Shown piece after piece: positions 16,005 through 24,281 of a DNA stretch of 51,704 nucleotides; within the stretch, counting starts at the first letter, position 1; each line of letters opens with the position of its first letter. The DNA is taken from positions 1 to 51,704 of the forward strand of contig JAUMXR010000003.1 of the NCBI GenBank assembly GCA_030528995.1, written 5' to 3'. Made by a program: the position numbers and the translations under genes. The notes under the pieces were generated by a model. That model did no database searches. It was not told where the DNA came from and worked only from the letters and a program-made list of their open reading frames with translations. This DNA comes from Candidatus Saccharimonadota bacterium. GTDB taxonomy: Bacteria; Patescibacteriota; Saccharimonadia; Saccharimonadales; Saccharimonadaceae.

Positions 16005-16010
16005 TCTTGG

Positions 16011-16041
16011 AAAATCGGCACCGCAACAGGGCCGATTTTTT
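16011..16041 (+). terminator. Terminator after L31
   Basis: AAAATCGGC pairs with GCCGATTTTTT around a loop ACCGCAACAGG. Confidence 0.8.
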
Positions 16042-16054
16042 GTGGCTCCAAAAA

Positions 16055-16086
16055 AAAATACAGCCCGTGAGCCTGGGCTGTATTTT
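16055..16086. terminator. Terminator of the LRR surface gene
   Basis: AAAATACAGCCC/GGGCTGTATTTT around GTGAGCCT. Symmetric A and T runs allow use from either side; on the minus strand it follows the gene ending at 16104. Confidence 0.8.
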
Positions 16087-16103
16087 GTTTCGGTTGTTAA
16101 CCT

Positions 16104-17243
16104 TTAGAATTTGATGTGGTTGCGACGGCGGTTATGAATGTAGCTGCCGATGAACCCGAGCGCGGCTACCGTAGCGAGGCCAAGGATAGAGGCCTCGATG
16201 ATGTGTGCGCTAGCATCTTCGGATGAGTTGATACCAGTGTCTGGAACTTTAACATCGGAGCCTTCGTCTGCTTTTTTGGGCTCGCACTTGTCGAGTTTAG
16301 CAAATTCAGTTTTGAGGTCGTCACCGAAGCTAATTCGGTAAGTGGCACTGCGGCCTTCGTATTTACTCATTACCTCGATAGCATCTACGCCGTTACCAGC
16401 TGGGCGCTTAGCCATAGTCAAGATGTGGGTATCGTTGTTGAACGAGTAGTCGTTAGTTTTAACAATCGTGTTGTAGACGCCGACAAATTTCAAGCTAGCC
16501 GTGAGCTCACATTGATCGGTTTGGCCGTATTCGGTGTAAGGCTTAATGACAGTTTCCGGATCGGCGAATAAGGTGGCGAGCTTAGGCGATTTAGAGACAT
16601 CAATAGTAGTCAAATCGTTGTCAACAACTTCAAGAGCTTGAAGCTCACTTGTTTCTGGTAGTTTTAATTTTAAGCTTGTAAGATGATTATGCGAAGCTTG
16701 TAGCCATGTGAGTTTCGTCTGTTTGGTCAAATCTAATTCCGTTAGTTCGTTTGCGCCAATGTTAAGCGTTTGCAATGATGGCTGAGCAGATAAGCTTATC
16801 CTGGTTAAACCATCACTATGCACATCTAGGTGCCTTAGATAAGACAAATCACTAAGGGTTATTTCGCCGAGATTTCCGTGACCTGCAATATATAGAGTCC
16901 TGAGACCCTTCATCAGGCTAAGACCCGTGGTGTCCGTAATTTTAGCCGTTGCTTTATAATATGACGGCAAATCGGAATAGCCCTCTCCAGTTGTACCATA
17001 ATTACAGTTGAGCACTTCTAGCGACTCAACTTGTGAAACTTTGATACCCTCTTTAGTGGTAGCGTCGTCTGGATTCAATGCGTTATATTGGCCTACGACG
17101 CATTCTAGGAAGTTCTGATCGTTAAATGCGCCAGATGCTAACGCATCTGCGAATGTATTCGGCGCCATCAAAGCGGTGCCGCAAAGTGCCGAACTAGCAA
17201 GAACTCCGATCGCTAGAGCACTTTTTTTGGTTATTTTGTTCAT
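16104..17243 (-). CDS. Leucine-rich-repeat surface protein with PDTG anchor
   Basis: A 379-aa exported protein from the ATG at 17243, chosen for its SD (AAAGGA) and because the upstream frame to 17291 runs through the promoter. Signal peptide 1-32 (MNKITKKSALAIGVLASSAL, cleavage near TFA-DA), then internalin-like LRRs at about 100-235 (LSYLRHLDVHSDGLTRISL, PSLQTLNIGANELTELDL, KLTWLQASHNHLTSLKL, LQALEVVDNDLTTIDV), a C-terminal beta domain with two Cys, and VPDTG-hydrophobic helix-NRRRNHIKF. LRRs of this type usually bind proteins or glycans on partner cells. The partner is unknown. Confidence 0.85.
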   Translation of the reverse strand: MNKITKKSALAIGVLASSALCGTALMAPNTFADALASGAFNDQNFLECVVGQYNALNPDDATTKEGIKVSQVESLEVLNCNYGTTGEGYSDLPSYYKATAKITDTTGLSLMKGLRTLYIAGHGNLGEITLSDLSYLRHLDVHSDGLTRISLSAQPSLQTLNIGANELTELDLTKQTKLTWLQASHNHLTSLKLKLPETSELQALEVVDNDLTTIDVSKSPKLATLFADPETVIKPYTEYGQTDQCELTASLKFVGVYNTIVKTNDYSFNNDTHILTMAKRPAGNGVDAIEVMSKYEGRSATYRISFGDDLKTEFAKLDKCEPKKADEGSDVKVPDTGINSSEDASAHIIEASILGLATVAALGFIGSYIHNRRRNHIKF

Positions 17244-17286
17244 TTTTATCCTTTCTGTTTGTTTTAGTATAACCTTTAATGCTTTA

Positions 17287-17315
17287 ATCATAAGCTATTT
17301 GTAAAGTTTTGTCAA
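17287..17315 (-). promoter_or_regulatory. Promoter of the LRR gene
   Basis: Minus strand: TTGACA (17310-17315), 17-bp spacer, TATGAT (17287-17292). Its -35 overlaps that of the divergent frr promoter. Confidence 0.8.
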
Positions 17316-17335
17316 GAGTTTTTATATGTTATAAT
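17309..17335 (+). promoter_or_regulatory. Promoter of frr-uppS
   Basis: Extended -10 TGT-TATAAT (hexamer 17330-17335) with TTGTCA (17309-17314) at a short 15-bp spacing. Shares sequence with the LRR-gene -35 on the other strand. Confidence 0.65.
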
Positions 17336-17357
17336 AAATACATAAAAAGGAGTTATT

Positions 17358-17903
17358 ATGTTTGACACCAAAGAAGACCGCAAAAAAATGGAGGGGGTAA
17401 TTGCGCGATTTGAAGATGAAATGAAAAAGGTTCGCACGGGTAGGGCGCATCCAGATATGATTTCTGGCGTCAAGGTGGAAGTGTATGGTCAGTTTATGCC
17501 ACTAAACCAAGTAGCCAATATTACCGCTGCCGATGCGACTCTACTGGTTATCACACCGTTTGACCCGTCTAATATCCAAGCCATTGCTAGCGCCATCCGA
17601 GCCGATCAGGCACTGGGGCTAAATCCAGCTGACGATGGTCGCGTAATACGGGTGCCGATTCCAGCTTTGACTGAGGAGCGCCGTAAGGAAATCGTCAAAA
17701 CCGCTTCGACAAAAGTTGAAGAGGCCAAGGTAGCTCTAAGAAACATTCGCGAAGATGCTCGTAAGGCAGTAAAAGTTGCCGCAGAGATGGGTGAAGACGT
17801 CAAGAAGCGTGCCGAGAAGGAAATCGATGAGCTCACCAAAGAATTCAGTGACAAAGTCGAGGCCGCGTTCAAGACCAAATCTGAAGAAATCATGAAGATA
17901 TAA
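17358..17903 (+). CDS. frr: Ribosome recycling factor
   Basis: Splits post-termination ribosomes together with EF-G. The 181-aa product is full length and shows the family core: RFEDEMKKVRTGRAHPDMISGVKVEVYGQFMPLNQVANI, TPFDPSNIQAIASAIR, GLNPADDGRVIRVPIPALTEERRKE and the coiled-coil arm ending KDEIDELTKEFSDKVE-like. SD AAAGGAG is 8 nt from the ATG. uppS follows after 10 nt, the common frr-uppS pairing. Confidence 0.97.
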   Translation: MFDTKEDRKKMEGVIARFEDEMKKVRTGRAHPDMISGVKVEVYGQFMPLNQVANITAADATLLVITPFDPSNIQAIASAIRADQALGLNPADDGRVIRVPIPALTEERRKEIVKTASTKVEEAKVALRNIREDARKAVKVAAEMGEDVKKRAEKEIDELTKEFSDKVEAAFKTKSEEIMKI

Positions 17904-17913
17904 TAGGAGAAAA

Positions 17914-18588
17914 ATGACAGAATTAAAGCATCTCGGCGTTATTGCTGACGGCAATCGTCGTTGGGCAAAAGAAAGAGGTTTACCATCGATAGAAGGACAC
18001 CGACAGGGCTTGAAGTCCATTGAGAAATTAGTAGATGGAGCGATGGAAGCTGGTATTCGGTATATTTCGTTTTACGTTTTTAGTACCGAAAACTGGGGTC
18101 GAAGCGAAAAGGAAGTTTCATATATTCTGAAACTAGCTGAGACTAAAATTTTGGGTTACGCCGAAAAGATGAAGGCCAAAAATGGACGCATGGTGATTCT
18201 GGGTTCCAAAAACAAGATACCACCGAAGCTGCTCACGATAATTGAAAAGGCTGAAAAGGTTACCGAAAATTGCGATGGGATTACGGTAGGATTTTGTTTC
18301 AATTACGGGGGAGAACAAGAAATCGCCGATGCTGCTAATATCGCTGCAGAAGTCGAAGGTGAGATTACCCCCGAAACCATTCGCAAACATTTGTACCATC
18401 CAGAAATACCAGATATTGATATGGTGGTGCGGAGTTCGGGTGAAGAAAGAATATCTGGCTTTATGCTTTGGCGCTCTTCTTATGCGGAATTTATGTTTAT
18501 CAAAAAATACTTCCCCGAGATGGAAGGGTCAGACGTAAAAGAAATCGTAAAAGAATACGAAAAGCGTAACCGTCGATTCGGAAAATAA
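17914..18588 (+). CDS. uppS: Undecaprenyl diphosphate synthase
   Basis: cis-Prenyltransferase that makes the C55 lipid carrier for peptidoglycan and other wall polymers. 224 aa with LGVIADGNRRWAKERGL (catalytic Asp and diphosphate-binding loop), GHRQGLKS, SFYVFSTENWGRSEKEVSYI, and VRSSGEERISGFMLWRSSYAEF in the C-terminal half. It is second in the frr operon with SD TAGGAGA. It supplies the lipid used by MurJ and PBP1A encoded elsewhere in the window. Confidence 0.95.
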   Translation: MTELKHLGVIADGNRRWAKERGLPSIEGHRQGLKSIEKLVDGAMEAGIRYISFYVFSTENWGRSEKEVSYILKLAETKILGYAEKMKAKNGRMVILGSKNKIPPKLLTIIEKAEKVTENCDGITVGFCFNYGGEQEIADAANIAAEVEGEITPETIRKHLYHPEIPDIDMVVRSSGEERISGFMLWRSSYAEFMFIKKYFPEMEGSDVKEIVKEYEKRNRRFGK

Positions 18589-18596
18589 TTTATTTG

Positions 18597-18605
18597 TGAT
18601 ATAAT
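18597..18605 (+). promoter_or_regulatory. Extended -10 promoter of rseP, leaderless
   Basis: TGA-TATAAT (hexamer 18600-18605) ends 6 nt before the ATG at 18612. Confidence 0.65.
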
Positions 18606-18611
18606 AATCTT

Positions 18612-19925
18612 ATGGATATATTTTTAGGTGTGATTGTGGGGCTTATTGTGCTGATGTTTCTCGTTACGGCACATGAGTTTGGTCACTTTTTGGCAGCGAG
18701 AAGAAATGGTGTAAATGTACTAGAGTTCGGGATAGGATTCCCACCCCGAGCGATCGCTTGGCGCAAAGATCCGAAGACCGGCAAGTGGCATCGGTTGCCG
18801 CGCAAAGAATGGAAAAAAGAAAGTGTTTCAAAAGTAGTTTATTCCGACAGCGAAGATGGATTAGCGCAGAAGGGTATGATATTTAGCTTGAACTGGTTGC
18901 CCATCGGCGGATTTTGCCAGATGGACGGCGAGTCAGCAGCGGATACGAGGGCAGGAACCTTTGGCAAAGCAAAATTCTGGGCTAAAACCAAGATTCTGTT
19001 TGCTGGCGTAGCAATGAACTGGTTAGTGGCGTTTGTGATTTTTACAATTTTGGCCTGGGTAGGGATGCCAGAATTCCTAGAGGGCCAGTTCACCATGCCT
19101 AACGATACCAGACGCGATGCGACGCCAGTACAAATAACCATGGTGGCCGAAAATTCACCCGCCGAGCGAGCTGGACTAAAGGAAGGGGATTACATTTTAG
19201 CAGTAGACGACAATAATGTTCAATACTCTAGCGAGATAACCGACTACAACGAGGCGCATGCGGGCGGGGAAGTGAAATATAAAATCGAAAGAACCGAGAC
19301 CGGCTGTGTCGTTCAACCAGATTGTTATCAGGAGCCTTGCCCATGCCTAGAAGAAGGCGAGACTAAGAAGGTGTTCGAATCTACAGTGACACTAAACTCG
19401 GCTGATTCGGAATATCTGCTTGGTGTCACGATGGCGTCATCGCAGGCTATATCATATTCAACCTGGTCGGCACCGATTGTAGGGGCAGGGCTCACCTTGC
19501 AGCTGACGGGCGAAACTTTCCGTGGTCTTGGAATCATGGTGGGAAATTTAGTGTCTGGTACGGCTCGCTTATTTAGTCCCAATGCAGAGGTACGCGAAGA
19601 TGGGCAAGAGGCACTAGGCGAGGTGCGCGATTCAGTTTCTGGACCGGTGGGGATTATTGGTGTATTATTCCCAGCCTTTACTGCGGCGGGGCCGTCCAAC
19701 TTAGCTTTCCTAGCGGCATTAATTTCAGTGTCTTTGGCCTGTATGAATGTGTTGCCTGTTCCGGCATTAGATGGCGGAAGATGGCTACTTATCGCAATTT
19801 ATAAAATTCGCAAGAAAAAACTCACCAAGGAAACCGAAGAGAAAATCGTCTCACGCGCAATGATAGTATTACTCGCACTAATATTCCTCGTAACAATTCT
19901 AGACATCATAAGGATAGCGCAGTGA
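18612..19925 (+). CDS. rseP: RseP-family site-2 intramembrane metalloprotease
   Basis: Zinc protease that cuts transmembrane segments of signalling proteins or signal-peptide remnants. 437 aa: first helix with HEFGH (H21, E22, H25), a periplasm-side PDZ domain (ENSPAERAGLKEGDYILAVDD), and the C-terminal third ligand motif LPVPALDGGRWLL. Between HEFGH and PDZ lies a soluble loop (DPKTGKWHRLPRKEWKK). An insert within the PDZ region has four cysteines (GCVVQPDCYQEPCPC), unusual for the family. The stop overlaps the start of the next gene, coupling two membrane proteases. No anti-sigma gene is nearby, so the substrate is unknown. Confidence 0.9.
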   Translation: MDIFLGVIVGLIVLMFLVTAHEFGHFLAARRNGVNVLEFGIGFPPRAIAWRKDPKTGKWHRLPRKEWKKESVSKVVYSDSEDGLAQKGMIFSLNWLPIGGFCQMDGESAADTRAGTFGKAKFWAKTKILFAGVAMNWLVAFVIFTILAWVGMPEFLEGQFTMPNDTRRDATPVQITMVAENSPAERAGLKEGDYILAVDDNNVQYSSEITDYNEAHAGGEVKYKIERTETGCVVQPDCYQEPCPCLEEGETKKVFESTVTLNSADSEYLLGVTMASSQAISYSTWSAPIVGAGLTLQLTGETFRGLGIMVGNLVSGTARLFSPNAEVREDGQEALGEVRDSVSGPVGIIGVLFPAFTAAGPSNLAFLAALISVSLACMNVLPVPALDGGRWLLIAIYKIRKKKLTKETEEKIVSRAMIVLLALIFLVTILDIIRIAQ

Positions 19926-20695
19926 AAACCATAGTTAGCGCTATTGGTCTATTGATTTGGGTGGGCGTTTCGGTTGTGGCGTCACAACTAGCTGTTGGAT
20001 ACCTAATGGTGGCGCTGATGGGCGCGGAGAACTTTGTCCAACCAGTGCCAACTGCAATTTATTCTGCTTTATCATATATCATAGCGATGGTATTAATTAT
20101 TTTCGTACCAAAGATTTTGGCCGATAAACGGAAAAAGGCTGATAAGAAAAAGGACAAATTCTCTAGTCATAAAGTGGATTTAGCTTCCGAACGCAAGGCT
20201 CTAGGATTAAAAGGCTGGCCAACTTGGACGGATATCGGTTTAGCGCCGGCTGGTTTTGTTGCTTATTTACTTTTAGCGGCTGGTCTCGCGGCATTGTTTA
20301 GCTTGTTCCCGTGGTTTAATGCGACAGAAGCCCAAGAAGTTGGTTTTAGCGTATATGTTGTGGGATTCGATCGCATAATCGCTTTTATTACGCTAGTAGT
20401 AGTGGCACCAGTGGCGGAAGAGATTATTTTCCGCGGATGGCTTTACGATAAATTGCGAGGGAAATTTCTAGAGAAATATTCGAATATGGTTTCCATCGTG
20501 GTATCAAATCTACTGGTGTCGCTTTTATTCGGCATAGTGCATATGCAGTGGAATGTGGGGGTAAATGTTTTCGCGATGTCCGTAGTAATGTGTGTGCTCC
20601 GAGAGATTACTGGTACCATTTATGCCGGAGTGTTGCTTCATATGCTCAAGAATGGCATTGCCTTTTATCTGCTCTACGTGCTAGGTATCACATAG
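19922..20695 (+). CDS. CPBP/Abi-family intramembrane metalloprotease
   Basis: A 257-aa polytopic membrane protein of the CPBP (CAAX protease/bacteriocin-processing, Abi) family. Motifs: EEIIFRG (E166, E167, R171), FGIVHMQW with a catalytic His, and GVLLHMLKN with the last His. About seven hydrophobic segments; residues 66-100 form a Lys-rich cytoplasmic loop. It starts with GTG at 19922, overlapping the rseP stop (GTGA), so translation is coupled. Substrate unknown; family members process peptides or give bacteriocin immunity. Confidence 0.85.
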   Translation: MKTIVSAIGLLIWVGVSVVASQLAVGYLMVALMGAENFVQPVPTAIYSALSYIIAMVLIIFVPKILADKRKKADKKKDKFSSHKVDLASERKALGLKGWPTWTDIGLAPAGFVAYLLLAAGLAALFSLFPWFNATEAQEVGFSVYVVGFDRIIAFITLVVVAPVAEEIIFRGWLYDKLRGKFLEKYSNMVSIVVSNLLVSLLFGIVHMQWNVGVNVFAMSVVMCVLREITGTIYAGVLLHMLKNGIAFYLLYVLGIT

Positions 20696-20705
20696 ATGGA
20701 AACTG

Positions 20706-20714
20706 TGGTATAAT
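20706..20714 (+). promoter_or_regulatory. Extended -10 promoter of proS, leaderless
   Basis: TGG-TATAAT (hexamer 20709-20714) ends 6 nt before the ATG at 20721, just after the CPBP gene stop. Confidence 0.65.
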
Positions 20715-20720
20715 GCGTAT

Positions 20721-21950
20721 ATGAGATTTTCGAAAACTTTTATCAAAACTTTACGCGAAGCACCAAAAGATGAAACCGCTCGGAACGGGGCGTTGCTCAC
20801 ACGCGCTGGCTATGTCCATAAGGAAATGGCCGGTGTATATGATTATTTGCCTTTAGGTCTTCGGGTAATAGACAATATTAAGGGAATTATCCGCGAGGAA
20901 CTCGGCAAGATTGGGTGCGAAGAAATCGCCATGTCGACCTTACAGAATCCGGAACCGTGGGAAAAGACCGGCAGGTATTCGGACCAGGAAGTAGACATTT
21001 GGTTTAAGACCGAGCTTTCTGCTGGTGGTGAATTAGGATTAGCGCCCACCCACGAAGAACCAGTGACAGAAATGATGAAATCCTATATCTCTAGTTATAA
21101 AGATTTGCCGCTTTACATTTATCAATTTCAGACTAAGTTTCGCAATGAATTGCGGGCTAAGTCAGGAATTTTAAGAGGCCGGGAATTCTTAATGAAGGAC
21201 TTGTATAGCTTCCATACTTCAGAGGAAGATTTAGATAGATTTTATGCCGAAGTTGAAGAAGCTTATCGCCGGATATTTGAGCGAGTAGGGGTTGGCGATT
21301 CAACCTACGAAACTTTTGCAAGCGGAGGTATTTTCTCGAAATATTCACACGAATTCCAAACCGTTTTGCCAGTGGGTGAAGATACAATCTATTATAATGC
21401 CGATAAGTCCATCGTACTCAACAAAGAGGTTTACAACGATGAAGTGTTGGAAGATTTAGGCGCAAAAGGTGAAAAATTCGAAGAGACTACGGCTGCAGAG
21501 GTAGGTAACATTTTTAAGTTGAATTTTAAATATTCAGAGCCACTGGGCCTCAAGTTTATCGATGAGCAAAATGAACAAAAGACCGTCTATATGGGTTGCT
21601 ATGGGATTGGTGTGTCACGCCTCATGGGCGTCATTGCGGAGAAGTTTGCGGACGAAAAAGGTTTAGTTTGGCCAGAGTCGGTTGCGCCATTCAAATACTA
21701 TTTGATTGGCATTGGCGAAAAGGGAATGGCCGAGGCTGAGAAGTTTTTTGCTGGGCGCGAAGAAATGGCGTTGTTTGACGACCGCGACAAAAGGCCTGGC
21801 GAAAAGTTCGCAGATAGCGAGTTGATTGGTTTGCCATTTAGAATTGTGATTTCGGATAAAACTTTGGCAGAGAACGAAGCGGAGATTTGCGAGCGTAGCA
21901 CTGGCAAAACTTGGCGCGTGAGTCTCACGGAATTGTTTGAAAAATTCTAA
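20721..21950 (+). CDS. proS: Prolyl-tRNA synthetase, form without editing insert
   Basis: Class II synthetase charging tRNA-Pro. 409 aa: motif 1 region (AGVYDYLPLGLRVIDNIKGIIREE), motif 2 (FRNELRAKSGILRGREFLMKDLYSFH), THEEPVTEM, motif 3 (YMGCYGIGVSRLMGVIAE) and an anticodon-binding domain from about 320. The ~180-residue INS editing domain between motifs 2 and 3 of E. coli ProRS (572 aa) is absent, so post-transfer editing of Ala-tRNA-Pro would need another protein. Cys residues of the usual GEDTI(Y)xCxxC segment are lost (GEDTIYYNADKS). Confidence 0.95.
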   Translation: MRFSKTFIKTLREAPKDETARNGALLTRAGYVHKEMAGVYDYLPLGLRVIDNIKGIIREELGKIGCEEIAMSTLQNPEPWEKTGRYSDQEVDIWFKTELSAGGELGLAPTHEEPVTEMMKSYISSYKDLPLYIYQFQTKFRNELRAKSGILRGREFLMKDLYSFHTSEEDLDRFYAEVEEAYRRIFERVGVGDSTYETFASGGIFSKYSHEFQTVLPVGEDTIYYNADKSIVLNKEVYNDEVLEDLGAKGEKFEETTAAEVGNIFKLNFKYSEPLGLKFIDEQNEQKTVYMGCYGIGVSRLMGVIAEKFADEKGLVWPESVAPFKYYLIGIGEKGMAEAEKFFAGREEMALFDDRDKRPGEKFADSELIGLPFRIVISDKTLAENEAEICERSTGKTWRVSLTELFEKF

Positions 21951-21964
21951 CTTGCCGAGTAGGG

Positions 21965-21993
21965 TTGACACTTGAAGTGTTTTCGTGTAAACT
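21965..21993 (+). promoter_or_regulatory. Promoter of greA
   Basis: TTGACA (21965-21970), 17-bp spacer, TAAACT (21988-21993); leader of about 34 nt. Confidence 0.75.
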
Positions 21994-22033
21994 TGATTTT
22001 GGTTATTAAGTTTGTCTATGAATTGGAGTCAAA

Positions 22034-22480
22034 ATGATTAAGAAAACAATAAGTCTGACCGCTGAAGGCAAGAAAGATTTAGAAGCCGAACTTGATGAGT
22101 TGATAAAGAGCCGTCCGATGATTGCGGAGCGGATTGCTACAGCTAGGGCTTTTGGTGACTTGTCAGAAAATGAAGAATACAGCTCTGCGCGCAATGAGCA
22201 GAAAATCGCCGAGCGGCGCATTTTGGAGATTCAAGAGATTTTGAAGAACGCCAAGGTGATTCGTGGCGGCAAACGCACGAAGGTAGATCTTGGAGCATTG
22301 GTGTCTTTAGATTTAGGTGGGCGTAAATTGGAATATACCATAGTTGGGCCGACCGAAGCGAACCCATTAGAGGGTAAGATTTCCAATGAATCGCCAATCG
22401 GTAAAGCTCTGCTGGGACATAAGGCTGGTGAAACCTTTGATTTTAACGGTAGAAAAGTAAAAGTCATTAATATTCAATAA
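22034..22480 (+). CDS. greA: Transcription elongation factor GreA
   Basis: Rescues backtracked RNA polymerase by stimulating transcript cleavage. 148 aa, slightly shorter than E. coli GreA (158). N-terminal coiled coil with the acidic tip (ARAFGDLSENEEYSSARNEQ) that enters the polymerase channel, then the FKBP-like C-terminal domain (VSLDLGGRKLEYTIVGPTEANPLEGKISNESPIGKALLGHKAGE). SD TTGGAGT precedes the ATG; a strong terminator follows at once, so it is monocistronic. Confidence 0.96.
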   Translation: MIKKTISLTAEGKKDLEAELDELIKSRPMIAERIATARAFGDLSENEEYSSARNEQKIAERRILEIQEILKNAKVIRGGKRTKVDLGALVSLDLGGRKLEYTIVGPTEANPLEGKISNESPIGKALLGHKAGETFDFNGRKVKVINIQ

Positions 22481-22492
22481 AATAGTAAAAGA

Positions 22493-22539
22493 GCCTTTCG
22501 GAATACGACTATTCAGATTAGACCCGAAAGGCATTTTTT
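22493..22539 (+). terminator. Terminator of greA
   Basis: GCCTTTCGG (22493-22501) pairs with CCGAAAGGC (22524-22532), followed by ATTTTTT. Confidence 0.85.
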
Positions 22540-22548
22540 GTGGTTTTA

Positions 22549-22557
22549 TGTTATAAT
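22549..22557 (+). promoter_or_regulatory. Extended -10 promoter of lysS, leaderless
   Basis: TGT-TATAAT (hexamer 22552-22557) ends 7 nt before the ATG at 22565. Confidence 0.65.
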
Positions 22558-22564
22558 ATATATT

Positions 22565-24046
22565 ATGTTACTTGAAGATTATAGAAACGAAAGATTACGC
22601 AAACTTAAAGAGATACGTGAAAAGGGGATTGAGCCGTATCCATCAAAATCAGAACGGAATTGCAAAATTGCCGACGTGATAAACCATTTCGACGAAAAGC
22701 AGGGTCAGGAAGTAGTGATTGCTGGTCGCATTGTGGCGATTCGTTCGTTTGGAAAGTTGGTGTTTATCAAACTCCGCGACTATACGGGTGAGGTGCAGAT
22801 TTTCATGAAAGCAACTGGCGAAGACACGCCAGAAGGATTATTTGGAGCTAAAGAAATCAAGCTGCTCGATATTGGTGATTTTATTGAAGCACGTGGCACG
22901 ATTGATAAATCGCAAACTGGCGAAATCTCGGTGTTTGCTGATTTCGTAAAACTTCTAACCAAGACGCTGCGACCTTTGCCAGAACAGTTCACTAATAAGG
23001 AAGAGCGCTACCGCAGACGTTATGTTGATATGAATGTGAACCGCGAAGTGCGCGAGCGATTGGTGAGGCGATCAAAGTTTTGGCAGGCGACACGTGATTT
23101 TATGAATTCGCATGGATTTATCGAAATCAACATTCCAGTACTTGAACATACAACTGGTGGTGCAGATGCTGAGCCATTTGTAACGCATATGAATGCTTTG
23201 GACGAAGATTTTTATCTACGGATTTCACATGAGTTGCCATTAAAGCGATTACTGGGTGGCGGATTTGAAAAAGTATACGATATTGGGCCAAGATTTCGCA
23301 ATGAGGGTGTAGATGATGAACATCTGCCAGAACATATTGCATTCGAGGCTTATGCAGCGTATGAGAATTACGAAGACGGCATGAAGTTTTATGAAGAAAT
23401 GATGAAATATGTTTGTAAGGAGACTTGGGGAACTTTGAAGTTTAATGTGAGTGGGTTTGAGATTGATTTGGACCAAGAATGGCCGAGATATAAATATGCG
23501 GATTTATTGCGTGATAGGTTTGGTGTGGATGTATTTAACCCGGATAGAGAACAATTGATTCAGATTTTGCTCGAAAACTGGGAAACTGAAGATTTGAAAC
23601 GAGAAGATTTCTTGCGCAAGCTAGAGAATACCACTACGCCACATTTGATTGACGATGTTTGGAAGCTAATTCGTAAGACTTCAGCTGGGCCATATTGGGT
23701 AATTGAAGAACCTTTAAGCTTATCACCGCTCGCGAAGAAGTCCGCCGAGAATCCTTTGGTGACGGAAAGATTCCACCCGGTGATTGCTGGTACCGAGATG
23801 GGTAATGGTTTCTCGGAACTAAATGACCCGATCGACCAATTAGAAAGATTCCAGGAACAGCAGGCGGCGCGCGATGCTGGCGACGCGGAAGCGCAGATGC
23901 TTGATATGGATTTCGTGGAGATGCTAGAATACGGCATGCCGCCAGCTTGTGGTTGGGGCAATTCCGAACGAAACTTCTGGCTACTTGAAGGCGTGCCAGG
24001 CAGAGAAGCAGTGCCATTTCCAACGATGAAGAGCAGAGAAGACTAG
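22565..24046 (+). CDS. lysS: Class II lysyl-tRNA synthetase with atypical motif 3
   Basis: Charges tRNA-Lys. 493 aa from the ATG at 22565; nine upstream codons to 22538 are the promoter read as protein. N-terminal OB-fold anticodon domain (about 40-145: VVIAGRIVAIRSFGKLVFIKLRDYTGEVQIF), motif 1 around RRSKFWQATRDFMNSHGFIEINIPVLEHTTGGADAEPF, motif 2 (YDIGPRFRNEGVDDEHLPEHIAFEAYAAY), and NGFSELNDPIDQLERFQEQ. The usual GMPPT.G.G.GIDR motif 3 is replaced by GMPPACGWGNSERNFWLL, keeping an Arg. The family call is firm; the odd motif 3 needs comparison with other CPR LysRS. Its last codon overlaps the convergent DUF167 gene. Confidence 0.92.
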   Translation: MLLEDYRNERLRKLKEIREKGIEPYPSKSERNCKIADVINHFDEKQGQEVVIAGRIVAIRSFGKLVFIKLRDYTGEVQIFMKATGEDTPEGLFGAKEIKLLDIGDFIEARGTIDKSQTGEISVFADFVKLLTKTLRPLPEQFTNKEERYRRRYVDMNVNREVRERLVRRSKFWQATRDFMNSHGFIEINIPVLEHTTGGADAEPFVTHMNALDEDFYLRISHELPLKRLLGGGFEKVYDIGPRFRNEGVDDEHLPEHIAFEAYAAYENYEDGMKFYEEMMKYVCKETWGTLKFNVSGFEIDLDQEWPRYKYADLLRDRFGVDVFNPDREQLIQILLENWETEDLKREDFLRKLENTTTPHLIDDVWKLIRKTSAGPYWVIEEPLSLSPLAKKSAENPLVTERFHPVIAGTEMGNGFSELNDPIDQLERFQEQQAARDAGDAEAQMLDMDFVEMLEYGMPPACGWGNSERNFWLLEGVPGREAVPFPTMKSRED

Positions 24047-24258
24047 ATTTCGATAGTTTTGGTGCGGGATTTGTGGCCATGGGTGATTTTGATGGCGGTT
24101 TTGGGAACATCGAAATATTTAGCTAGGAGTTTGATGAGAGCAGTATTGGCCTCACCGTCGTGAGGTTTGGCGCGTAGATAAACCGTCAACTCATGGTCGC
24201 CCGATTCAACGATTTTTTCCTGAGAGGTGCCAGGTTTTACGATTATAGCGTATTTCAT
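24043..24258 (-). CDS. DUF167/YggU family small protein
   Basis: A 71-aa protein matching the DUF167 (YggU) family: KYAIIVKPGTSQEKIVE, LTVYLRAKPHDGEANTALIKLLAKYF (family core V.l.ApP.dGkAN.al...la) and IKITHGHKSRTKTIEI. Biochemical function is not established for the family. It is convergent with lysS, sharing the last 4 bases, and divergent from uvrB with overlapping -10 boxes. The start is leaderless: ATTATA on the plus strand (24265-24270) lies 6 nt from the ATG. Confidence 0.85.
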   Translation of the reverse strand: MKYAIIVKPGTSQEKIVESGDHELTVYLRAKPHDGEANTALIKLLAKYFDVPKTAIKITHGHKSRTKTIEI

Positions 24259-24264
24259 GACTAT

Positions 24265-24274
24265 ATTATATAAT
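24265..24274. promoter_or_regulatory. Overlapping divergent -10 boxes for the DUF167 gene and uvrB
   Basis: Minus-strand TATAAT at 24265-24270 (6 nt from the ATG at 24258) and plus-strand TATAAT at 24269-24274 (7 nt from the ATG at 24282) share two bases. Only 23 bp separate the two start codons, so the two promoters cannot be occupied together. Confidence 0.65.
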
Positions 24275-24281
24275 ATATATT

